Shown here: in pieces, positions 1 through 5,779 of the stretch | Layout: every line of letters begins with the position of its first letter | Numbering within the stretch: position 1 is the stretch's first letter | Assembly (NCBI GenBank): GCA_024230695.1 | Contig: JAAERC010000140.1 | Location: forward strand, 1-6,153 | Direction: 5' to 3' | From: Candidatus Zixiibacteriota bacterium | GTDB taxonomy: Bacteria; Zixibacteria; MSB-5A5; GN15; PGXB01 | Length of the DNA: 6,153 bases | Notes under the pieces: model-generated | What the model was told of the DNA's origin: nothing | What the model saw: only the letters and a program-made list of their open reading frames with translations | The model's database searches: none | Program-made: the position numbers and the translations under genes

Positions 1-55
1 AATTTGAGAAAACCTCAACTAAAAAAATAAAAAGAGTGTTATATAAATAACAATC

Positions 56-472
56 ATGATTAAAACAGAAGAAATCAAATTCGATTCATCAGGTGATGGT
101 GATATTATTGATTTGACTTGTCAGATCAATGAAAGAATTAATCTTTCTGGGATAAATTCCGGAATCACAACAATTTTCACTCCATCGGCAACATCGGCGA
201 TTACATCAATTGAATACGAACCGGGGTTATTGCAGGACCTACCGGAGTTTTTTCAAAAATTAATCCCATCTGGAATATCTTACAAGCATGACCAAACCTG
301 GCATGATGGTAATGGTTATGCTCATCTTCGAGCGGCACTGGTTGGACCGGATATCACAGTCCCATTTGTTGCAGGCAGAATGACGCTTGGAACATGGCAA
401 CAGATCGTTTTTCTTGATTTTGATAATCGTGCCCGAAATCGCAAAGTTATAGTGCAAATAATAGGAGAATAA
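56..472 (+). CDS. yjbQ: YjbQ/UPF0047 family protein (secondary thiamine-phosphate synthase-like)
   Basis: This is a 138-residue single-domain protein, the usual length for the YjbQ/UPF0047 family. Visible family landmarks are SATSAITSIEYEPG (about 44-57), YKHDQTWHDGNGYAHLRA (76-93) with conserved His78, His83 and His90 and the DGNG turn, then the VGPDITVPF block (96-104), LGTWQQI (111-117) and a basic C-terminal strand ending in IIGE. The S-T/A-A-I-T-x-I-E-Y-E-P-G form is the variant I associate with deep-branching bacteria and archaea, rather than the HTTAAL form of enterobacterial YjbQ. Some members can replace thiamine-phosphate synthase weakly, but the physiological role is unsettled, so the enzyme name should not be taken literally. 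The chosen ATG is the only Met before the conserved core. It has no good Shine-Dalgarno (SD) site; AGAG at about 33-36 is too distant. The gene ends 3 bases before mtnA, whose ribosome site lies in its last codons, so the two are probably co-transcribed. Confidence 0.93.
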   Translation: MIKTEEIKFDSSGDGDIIDLTCQINERINLSGINSGITTIFTPSATSAITSIEYEPGLLQDLPEFFQKLIPSGISYKHDQTWHDGNGYAHLRAALVGPDITVPFVAGRMTLGTWQQIVFLDFDNRARNRKVIVQIIGE

Positions 473-475
473 TAA

Positions 476-1498
476 ATGAATTTCACAGTGATAGAAGCGA
501 TCGAAAAAAATGGAAAAAAAGTAAGGATCCTTGATCAGACAAAATTGCCGACTGAATTAGTTTATAATAAGTATGATGATTTTCGTGATATTATTACATC
601 AATAAAAAGACTCGAAATACGCGGAGCTCCCGCTATTGGTATTGCCGGAGCGTATGCATTGGCGGTTGCTTCAGAAGCCGAAGTTGATGTTGATTTTGAG
701 CGGTTCCTAAAATTGATTCCCGATATCGCCAATGAAATAAAAAACGCACGCCCGACTGCTGTCAATCTTGGCTGGGGAGTAGATCGCGCACTAAAAGCGG
801 CGATTGACAATAACTGTGAGAACAAAGAACAGTTCCAAAAAATGCTTTGGGATGAAGCATTGGCGATTTTGAATGAAGACAAAGAACTGTGCGATAAAAT
901 CGGAATCAACGGTGAGAAACTTCTCAAGGACGGTGACACCATTTTGACTCACTGCAATGCCGGAGCGTTAGCTACCGGTGGATCGGGGACAGCTTTGTCA
1001 CCGATTTATGCCGCCAAAAAGGCCGGCAAAAATATTAAAGTGTTTGCCGATGAGACCCGACCGTTACTTCAAGGTGCCCGGTTGACTTCATGGGAACTTA
1101 TGCAGGAGAATATTGATGTTACCCTTATTTGCGATAATATGGCCGGCGTTGTGATGCGTGAGGGGAAAATCGATGCTGTCATTGTTGGAACCGACCGCGT
1201 TGCCAAAAACGGTGATGTTGCCAATAAGATAGGTACTTATACTGTGGCTGTAATGGCGAAAGAGCATAATATCCCGTTTTATGTTGCTCTGCCATATTCA
1301 ACTTTTTGTCAGGATATTGAACGGGGAGAAGATATTCCGATTGAAGAACGCTCACTAGATGAGATAACTAATTGGGGGGGAGTACAAACTGCACCAGAGG
1401 GTGTCAAGGTTTATTCACCTGCGTTTGATATTACTCCAACCGAACTTGTTACGGCCTATATCACTGATAAAGGAGTAACGCCGGGCAAAAGAAAATAG
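476..1498 (+). CDS. mtnA: S-methyl-5-thioribose-1-phosphate isomerase (MtnA)
   Basis: MtnA converts the aldose 5-methylthioribose-1-phosphate to the ketose 5-methylthioribulose-1-phosphate, in cytoplasmic methionine salvage from methylthioadenosine. The 340-residue protein is full length for the family. In order it shows RGAPAIGIAGAYALA (49-63), ARPTAVNLGWGVDRA (91-105), ILTHCNAGALAT (156-167), FADETRPLLQGARLTSWEL (190-208), CDNMAG (219-224), IVGTDRVAKNGDVANKIGTY (236-255) and FDITPTELVTAYITDKGV (317-334). Cys160 and Asp240 fall at the same residue numbers as the catalytic pair of the Bacillus subtilis enzyme. The Cys-centred HCNAG and the GTDR motif separate it from the related eIF2B subunits, and the overall pattern favours MtnA over archaeal ribose-1,5-bisphosphate isomerase. 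The ATG has a good ribosome site, AGGAG at 463-467, 8 bases upstream and overlapping the end of yjbQ. No other methionine-salvage gene (mtnK, mtnP, mtnB, mtnC, mtnD) lies in the window. Confidence 0.97.
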   Translation: MNFTVIEAIEKNGKKVRILDQTKLPTELVYNKYDDFRDIITSIKRLEIRGAPAIGIAGAYALAVASEAEVDVDFERFLKLIPDIANEIKNARPTAVNLGWGVDRALKAAIDNNCENKEQFQKMLWDEALAILNEDKELCDKIGINGEKLLKDGDTILTHCNAGALATGGSGTALSPIYAAKKAGKNIKVFADETRPLLQGARLTSWELMQENIDVTLICDNMAGVVMREGKIDAVIVGTDRVAKNGDVANKIGTYTVAVMAKEHNIPFYVALPYSTFCQDIERGEDIPIEERSLDEITNWGGVQTAPEGVKVYSPAFDITPTELVTAYITDKGVTPGKRK

Positions 1499-1514
1499 CT
1501 GTAAGATAAAATTA

Positions 1515-1533
1515 TTCTGATGTATTATCAGGG
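1515..1533. terminator. weak hairpin in the mtnA / LtaS-like convergent gap
   Basis: CTGAT (1517-1521) and ATCAG (1527-1531) pair across a 5-base loop, and two U-G wobble pairs could extend the stem on the + strand transcript. No run of T follows on the + strand. On the - strand the stem is followed by a loose AT-rich stretch (AATAATTTTA). It is the only candidate terminator between the two convergent stop codons, and it is weak in both directions. Confidence 0.2.
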
Positions 1534-1557
1534 AAACCTCTAATTTGTTAGGGAAGC

Positions 1558-3552
1558 TTATTTGCTTATTTCTTTGCGGCCGCGGGAGAGATAATTAGCT
1601 AACTGAATATATGAATTAAGCTTATGCTCCATACTTTTTGCCTTATCAGGGAATAAATCGTATAAATCATTTTCCAAATATGCCGTATCATTGAGATCAT
1701 ACAGCTTTTTGTAAATATTTACCTGATGAAATAAAAATGATGATCCCTCGATCAATCCTAATTTTTCACCTTCGGTTATTATCGCAAATCCCGAATCATC
1801 TGGTTTGAGTGATAATAAGTCCCGTCCCCAACTATTATGAGTTGTTTCGATATCAAGCAGGCCAAGAAGAGTTGGAAGAATATCAACCTGACTTCCGGTC
1901 GTAGTTATCAACCGTGATGAATCCCCAAATAACCCGGGTGTATATATCAAAAGCGGTATTCTAAATGTCTCTGGTGAAAGAGGGTATTTAGGTGATTGTT
2001 TGTCGCAATGGTCCGATGTGAATATAAAAATAGTACTGTCAAAAACAGGTTGTTTTTTAACATTCTCAATAAATTGACCAATTGCCCAATCAGTATAATA
2101 AAAACAGTTTCGTCTTTTATTTTCAATATTAGAATCATCATAGATTTTAAGGTTTTTGATCGGGACCAAAAACGGATCGTGATAACTAAGAGTCAGCATC
2201 GAAAGCAAAAATGGTCGTTTGAATGTTTTAATTTCATTGGACATCTTCTCAAAAAAGATATGATCCGGTACACCCCATTTACTAAAATAGTCTGAGCTTT
2301 CAAAATTGTTTTCATCATAAAATGTATTAAATCCGTTAGCGATAAGAAATCCCCTGATATTGTCAAACTCAATATCGCCGCCATAGGCATAGATCGAATT
2401 GTAATTGAAGTCTGATAAAATGTCGGCAATAGATTTGAATGGAAAATCGGCGGAGTATCGTCTCATGATCGATCGACCGGGAAGCGATGGGAATGAACAC
2501 AAAATCGCAGGGACACCCCGATTTGTTCTGACTCCATTGGCATAAAAATTATTAAATAGTAATCCATGTTTGCTCATACTGTCAAAGGCAGGGGAGAGAC
2601 CTTGTTCACCGCCCAGAACGCCAATTCTGCTCGCCGTCCAGCTCTCCATTATAACAATAACAATATTGGGTATAAAATTGTTTTCATTTGATGACACAGT
2701 CTGCCGTTTCAGTGAAAGTTTACTGCTCTTCTTATCAACTATTATCCCAAGTAAATATTGCACGGTGTGAAAGGCGTCATTGATATTGTAAAAACTAAAG
2801 CGCGCTGTACTGCCGGATATATCGCGGTTATCTTTTGATTCCTCATAAAGTGAGTGAGATAAAGTGTACACCGGATTTAGACAAAGCTGATTAATAAACT
2901 GATTTTTACTAAAAAACGCTTCACCCCAGTCTAGCGGTTTGATTCCCGTCCGTCCGCGAATTAGAAATCCAAACAGTACAATACTAAAAATAAACAAACT
3001 GATTTTTAATGTTCTACTCGCCGAATCACCAAATTGGGCAACCACACGGAATATCTTTCGAATGATAAAAAATAATAAAACGGAAATAAATATCCAAAAG
3101 AGGAACACCGGCCAGAATCCGTCGGTATTAACTACTGTATAGAAAAACATATCAGGGTCACTTAGATACTCAACTGCCCAGAAATTTAGATGACTCCCGA
3201 AATTATCAAAAAAATTAATATCTGCCAGCCCCATAAAGGTTATGATAGAAAACAGAGGTGTTAGGATGGATATAAATATATTCTGAATTAATTTGTTCTT
3301 CAGGTCAAGAAACGGCAAGTGCGATATTAATAGAAGCGGTAATATAATCACCGACATAATGATCGCGTCAAATCGAAAACCAATAAAAAATGATTCTGCT
3401 ATAAGTAAAAACGATGAGTCGGCTGTCAGGTTATTATAAATTATTAAGAATAATAATCTTAATAATGCAAATAGTACTATTCCCAGTAAAAATACAGCAA
3501 CCCAAACCAATGATTTAGCAGGTATATTTGATATTTTGAAAAGTGATTTCAT
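1558..3552 (-). CDS. LTA synthase-like / sulfatase-fold membrane phosphotransferase
   Basis: This 664-residue protein has about five hydrophobic helices in its N-terminal third (about 15-39, 60-78, 88-109, 143-165, 182-199), then a linker and a large alkaline-phosphatase-like domain that should lie outside the cytoplasmic membrane. That is the architecture of lipoteichoic acid synthase LtaS and its Gram-negative relatives (phosphoglycerol or phosphoethanolamine transferases such as OpgB). Metal and catalytic landmarks are present: VIVIMESW with Glu303, VRTNRGVPA with the probable nucleophile Thr343, SYHDPF with His458, FTSDHCDKQ with Asp514-His515, and the SQVDILPTLLGLL segment (554-566) typical of the sulfatase superfamily. 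In LtaS the equivalent E, T, D and H bind Mn2+ and form the phospho-enzyme. A Thr rather than Cys/Ser in a C-x-P-x-R motif argues against a true sulfatase. The donor and acceptor cannot be read from sequence. The ATG lies 12 bases after the glycosyltransferase stop with no clear SD site. The next Met is residue 66, inside the helix region, so this start is favoured. Confidence 0.88.
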   Translation of the reverse strand: MKSLFKISNIPAKSLVWVAVFLLGIVLFALLRLLFLIIYNNLTADSSFLLIAESFFIGFRFDAIIMSVIILPLLLISHLPFLDLKNKLIQNIFISILTPLFSIITFMGLADINFFDNFGSHLNFWAVEYLSDPDMFFYTVVNTDGFWPVFLFWIFISVLLFFIIRKIFRVVAQFGDSASRTLKISLFIFSIVLFGFLIRGRTGIKPLDWGEAFFSKNQFINQLCLNPVYTLSHSLYEESKDNRDISGSTARFSFYNINDAFHTVQYLLGIIVDKKSSKLSLKRQTVSSNENNFIPNIVIVIMESWTASRIGVLGGEQGLSPAFDSMSKHGLLFNNFYANGVRTNRGVPAILCSFPSLPGRSIMRRYSADFPFKSIADILSDFNYNSIYAYGGDIEFDNIRGFLIANGFNTFYDENNFESSDYFSKWGVPDHIFFEKMSNEIKTFKRPFLLSMLTLSYHDPFLVPIKNLKIYDDSNIENKRRNCFYYTDWAIGQFIENVKKQPVFDSTIFIFTSDHCDKQSPKYPLSPETFRIPLLIYTPGLFGDSSRLITTTGSQVDILPTLLGLLDIETTHNSWGRDLLSLKPDDSGFAIITEGEKLGLIEGSSFLFHQVNIYKKLYDLNDTAYLENDLYDLFPDKAKSMEHKLNSYIQLANYLSRGRKEISK

Positions 3553-3564
3553 TATAATTATAGA

Positions 3565-4479
3565 CTACTTATTACGGAGTAAGTTCCAGTTGGAATAGCC
3601 GAAAAGATGACGACCGCCGTTTAATTTTTGCTCGATATATGTAAAAAATCGGTACTTTAGTTTTTCATGTTTATTAAGAGGTCTTGATAGATTTAGTTTT
3701 TTGCCATAATCAAGATGTTGTATCCAGCTAATTTCTTTAAGTAGTTGATTCATCACGTTCGGGTGAGTTCCATCAAAAACAGGTAGTCTTCCAAGCGGTC
3801 CATAATCATAAACTTCTTTTGTTTCTTCTTTTTGTTCCTTCTCATTTACGCCGTGATGCATCGAATCCTGTTCTTCTTTTTTCTCGATCATCAATTGGGG
3901 AGGTCTGACCCAGCCATAATGATATATAAATGATGGAAGCTGGATGACATTGAGCTTTTGAGTATTTTTGATTCGAAATGATTGGGCATCACAAAATGAT
4001 TCTACGCCGATATTGTTGCGGACGATCCTGATTTCTTTTTGATACCAGCCATGATGATATAAGTAATGATCGTAATCACCCCAGAAATGATTATAATTAA
4101 ATAACATTCCTTCGACTTCAGTATCATCAATATAAATATTACATGCTTGTTTGATCGTTTCCAGATCATTTTCATGCACAACTTCGTCGGCCTGTAAATA
4201 GAAACACCAGTCACCTTTGCATTGATTGAGTGCAAAAGTTGTTTCATCGCGGAAAATATGTCCATCAATAAAAAGTTTTTTATCCCAGGGGCGGTCAAAT
4301 ATTATTATTTTTGATGAACCAATTGATTCGATCTGCTGGCGGGTCGTATCATCAGCATCACAATCACCAAGTGCCACAATGAATTCGTCAACAATCGGAA
4401 GGATCGATTCGATAGACTCTTTTATAGGAAAGTGGAATTTGGTTGCGTTTCGAATAATTGTGAAACCGCTGATTGTCAT
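3565..4479 (-). CDS. family 2 glycosyltransferase
   Basis: This is a 304-residue soluble protein with a GT-A (glycosyltransferase family 2) fold at its N terminus. ISGFTIIRNATKFHFPIKES (3-22) is the opening strand and nucleotide-binding region. DEFIVALGDCDADDTT (31-46) supplies acidic residues. CFYLQADEVVHE (92-103) holds the metal/nucleotide-sugar motif in the Q-A-D-E form, where many relatives have D-A-D-E. The later region is rich in His and aromatic residues (FNYNHFWGDYDHY at 127-139, YHHGWYQKEIRIVR at 141-154, YHYGWVRPP at 187-195), as in a subfamily common in Gram-negative envelope-glycan clusters. No signal peptide or membrane helix is visible, so it should act at the cytoplasmic face. 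Sugar donor and acceptor are unknown. It is the first gene of a two-gene unit with the LtaS-like enzyme. The ATG at 4479 is preceded by only a weak purine stretch (GAAAG), but it fits the family N terminus and sits about 27 bases below a strong promoter. Confidence 0.87.
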   Translation of the reverse strand: MTISGFTIIRNATKFHFPIKESIESILPIVDEFIVALGDCDADDTTRQQIESIGSSKIIIFDRPWDKKLFIDGHIFRDETTFALNQCKGDWCFYLQADEVVHENDLETIKQACNIYIDDTEVEGMLFNYNHFWGDYDHYLYHHGWYQKEIRIVRNNIGVESFCDAQSFRIKNTQKLNVIQLPSFIYHYGWVRPPQLMIEKKEEQDSMHHGVNEKEQKEETKEVYDYGPLGRLPVFDGTHPNVMNQLLKEISWIQHLDYGKKLNLSRPLNKHEKLKYRFFTYIEQKLNGGRHLFGYSNWNLLRNK

Positions 4480-4512
4480 CTATTTACTTTCATAATTACA
4501 AATATTTATAAA

Positions 4513-4541
4513 AGTATAACGGCTGGTATTATCATTGTCAA
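4513..4541 (-). promoter_or_regulatory. strong sigma-70-type promoter for the glycosyltransferase / LtaS-like unit
   Basis: Reading the - strand, a perfect -35 box TTGACA (4541-4536) is followed by exactly 17 bases and a TATACT -10 box (4518-4513), which matches the consensus at five of six positions. Transcription would start near 4506, giving a leader of about 27 bases before the ATG at 4479. The promoter lies downstream of the terminator of the preceding operon, so the two units look independently expressed. This form suggests housekeeping expression rather than control by the ECF sigma factor encoded upstream. Confidence 0.8.
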
Positions 4542-4570
4542 GGTAACAGAAATGATGTTTAGATTAACAT

Positions 4571-4604
4571 AAAAAATATCCGATTCACAGATGGAATCGG
4601 ATAT
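4571..4604 (-). terminator. intrinsic terminator of the sigma / anti-sigma operon
   Basis: On the - strand, an 11-base-pair perfect stem (arms 4604-4594 and 4586-4576, sequence ATATCCGATTC) closes a 7-base loop and is followed by six T residues (4576-4571, the first also forming the base of the stem). It begins 21 bases past the stop of the DUF4234-like gene and precedes the promoter of the next unit, as expected for an operon end. Confidence 0.9.
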
Positions 4605-4625
4605 ATATACTTATAAAATAAAATA

Positions 4626-4994
4626 TTATTCTGATGCAGGCTGAATAATTTGGCCGTCAGGACGATTAAAAGTCGCTCTTTTATTTAGTTCGGTTTGTAC
4701 AATAAACCAAACCGCCGGAATGAAAACTATCCAAAGCATAAACAGTATCCAGCGATTTAATTTTTCATCGCTGACCTTTTCATATAGTTCACCATATTTA
4801 TAATGGGAGTAGAGGGCCCCAAACGGAATAAATAGCAAAACCGTCCATAGGGTCGGTTCTGCATTATGATCTTTGGCCAGTCCAGCCAACTCCACCGCGG
4901 TTTGATAAAACCAGTAAATACCATAAATCCCAAAAGTAAATATAAATATGAAAACCTGAGCCCACATATCTCTATATTTAACTTGTCCAATCAT
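4626..4994 (-). CDS. DUF4234-like small membrane protein
   Basis: This is a 122-residue protein of unknown function. The N-terminal helix carries FTFGIYGIYWFYQ (19-31), the signature I associate with DUF4234 proteins, preceded by a conserved Arg/Asp (about 8-9). Further hydrophobic segments lie at about 48-63 and 81-100, followed by a TELNKRA stretch and a short polar tail, so about three membrane segments are likely. It has a good ribosome site (GGGAG, about 8 bases upstream) and begins 15 bases after the YbjQ-family stop, making it the last gene of the sigma-factor operon before the terminator. The context suggests a membrane-stress or envelope role, but nothing in the protein gives a reaction. 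The family call rests on the one motif and the topology. Confidence 0.8.
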   Translation of the reverse strand: MIGQVKYRDMWAQVFIFIFTFGIYGIYWFYQTAVELAGLAKDHNAEPTLWTVLLFIPFGALYSHYKYGELYEKVSDEKLNRWILFMLWIVFIPAVWFIVQTELNKRATFNRPDGQIIQPASE

Positions 4995-5009
4995 ATTCTT
5001 CTCCCTTTG

Positions 5010-5336
5010 TTAGCCGGCATCATTTTCAATTTTAACAGCTGTTCCATAGGCCAACAATTCCGCCGCCGCTTTCATAATAAATGATGTTGAAAAGCGAACA
5101 TTGATTACCGCATCAGCGCCTTTTTTGATTGCCTCTTCGGTCATTCGATCAAGAGCTTGTTCCCGTGTTTCGGCCAGCATTTTTGTATATTCGGCCACTT
5201 CACCGCCAATAATAGTTTTCAATCCGGCGACAATATCACGCCCAATATGTCGGACTCTGACTGAGTTGCCACGAACCAAACCCAGTTGTTCAACTATCTT
5301 TTTGCCTGGTATATTATCAGTTGTAACTATAATCAT
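5010..5336 (-). CDS. ybjQ: YbjQ/UPF0145 family protein
   Basis: This is a 108-residue cytoplasmic protein, full length for the YbjQ (UPF0145, 'putative heavy-metal-binding') family. Recognisable blocks are GLVRGNSVRVRHIGRDI (19-35), IIGGEVAEYTKML (42-54), ETREQALDRM (56-65), EAIKKGADAVINVRF (68-82) and the closing LLAYGTAVKI (94-103). Family structures are ring-forming oligomers. The biochemical role is unknown, and the metal-binding label is not supported by any His/Cys cluster here: there is no Cys, and the only His is His30. The ATG overlaps the anti-sigma stop as ATGA (5336-5333), with GAGGT (5347-5343) as ribosome site, so translation is probably coupled. Its place between an anti-sigma factor and a DUF4234 membrane protein hints that it is part of the sigma factor's output or sensing, which is inference. 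Confidence 0.93.
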   Translation of the reverse strand: MIIVTTDNIPGKKIVEQLGLVRGNSVRVRHIGRDIVAGLKTIIGGEVAEYTKMLAETREQALDRMTEEAIKKGADAVINVRFSTSFIMKAAAELLAYGTAVKIENDAG

Positions 5337-5779
5337 CTTGATACCTCATCATAACGGTCACGTTTTTTTGCAAACAATCTTTCACGTAGGATTGAAACCA
5401 ACAATACAATAAGACCGAATATCCCGCATCCGAATCCGATTTTAAGTAAGAGTGGTGCTTTGGGATCTAAAAAGAAATCGGTAAAAATATGGTAACCGCC
5501 AAAACAAAGCAGGATAATCGCCGCGATGGAAATAAATATCCAGCTGACACCACGCTCCATCCGTTTATAAAGACTGCTCCAATATCCTTCCCAGACCTGT
5601 TCCGGGATATCTGCGTATTTCATAGCTCCTGTTACCTCCTGCAATTTTTGAAATGACTCCAGCTCTTTCCGGCATTCCGCACATCCCTCCAGATGAACCT
5701 CGAAATCCTGCTTTTCGTCAGCCGACAACTCATTGTCGATATATCCGGAAAGCAAAATTCTGTACTTTTCTTCACTCAT
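5333..5779 (-). CDS. zinc-finger anti-sigma factor (membrane-anchored)
   Basis: This is a 148-residue protein with an N-terminal zinc-finger anti-sigma (ZAS, zf-HC2) module. The run LLSGYIDNELSADE (9-22) is the usual opening, and H29-x3-C33-x2-C36 is the metal site. A short linker leads to two hydrophobic helices (about 78-99 and 111-131) and a basic C-terminal tail. Such proteins bind and silence the partner ECF sigma factor at the membrane until a signal releases it. I chose the ATG at 5779 over the in-frame ATG at 5815 because the zf-HC2 family normally begins with a few residues before this motif, the inner start has a modest GGGTG site, and the outer start has no ribosome site and would enlarge the overlap. 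The start overlaps the sigma gene's stop as ATGAGTGA (8 bases), typical of coupled sigma/anti-sigma pairs. Two membrane spans are less common than one in this class. Confidence 0.88.
   Translation of the reverse strand: MSEEKYRILLSGYIDNELSADEKQDFEVHLEGCAECRKELESFQKLQEVTGAMKYADIPEQVWEGYWSSLYKRMERGVSWIFISIAAIILLCFGGYHIFTDFFLDPKAPLLLKIGFGCGIFGLIVLLVSILRERLFAKKRDRYDEVSR

Noticed and set aside
4..18. TTGAG / CTCAA inverted repeat with a 5-base loop near the left edge, as a terminator of an upstream gene
   Set aside because: The stem is only 5 base pairs and is followed by an A-rich stretch on the + strand rather than T. On the - strand the T run precedes the stem. It does not work as an intrinsic terminator in either direction.
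1996..2295. Open frames opposite or shifted within the LtaS-like, glycosyltransferase, mtnA and sigma genes (for example 1996-2295 +, 562-942 -, 4002-4298 -, 5869-6102 +)
   Set aside because: They lie wholly inside well-supported genes, resemble no family I know, and look like by-products of the real reading frames.
1558..3552. True sulfatase assignment for the membrane enzyme
   Set aside because: There is no C/S-x-P-x-R formylglycine motif. A Thr in the expected nucleophile position and the N-terminal membrane helices fit the LtaS/phosphotransferase branch.
3553..3562. TATAAT just before the LtaS-like ATG, as a separate promoter
   Set aside because: It lies only 4 bases before the ATG, so transcription would start inside the gene. 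The area is simply AT-rich, and the gene follows the glycosyltransferase by 12 bases.
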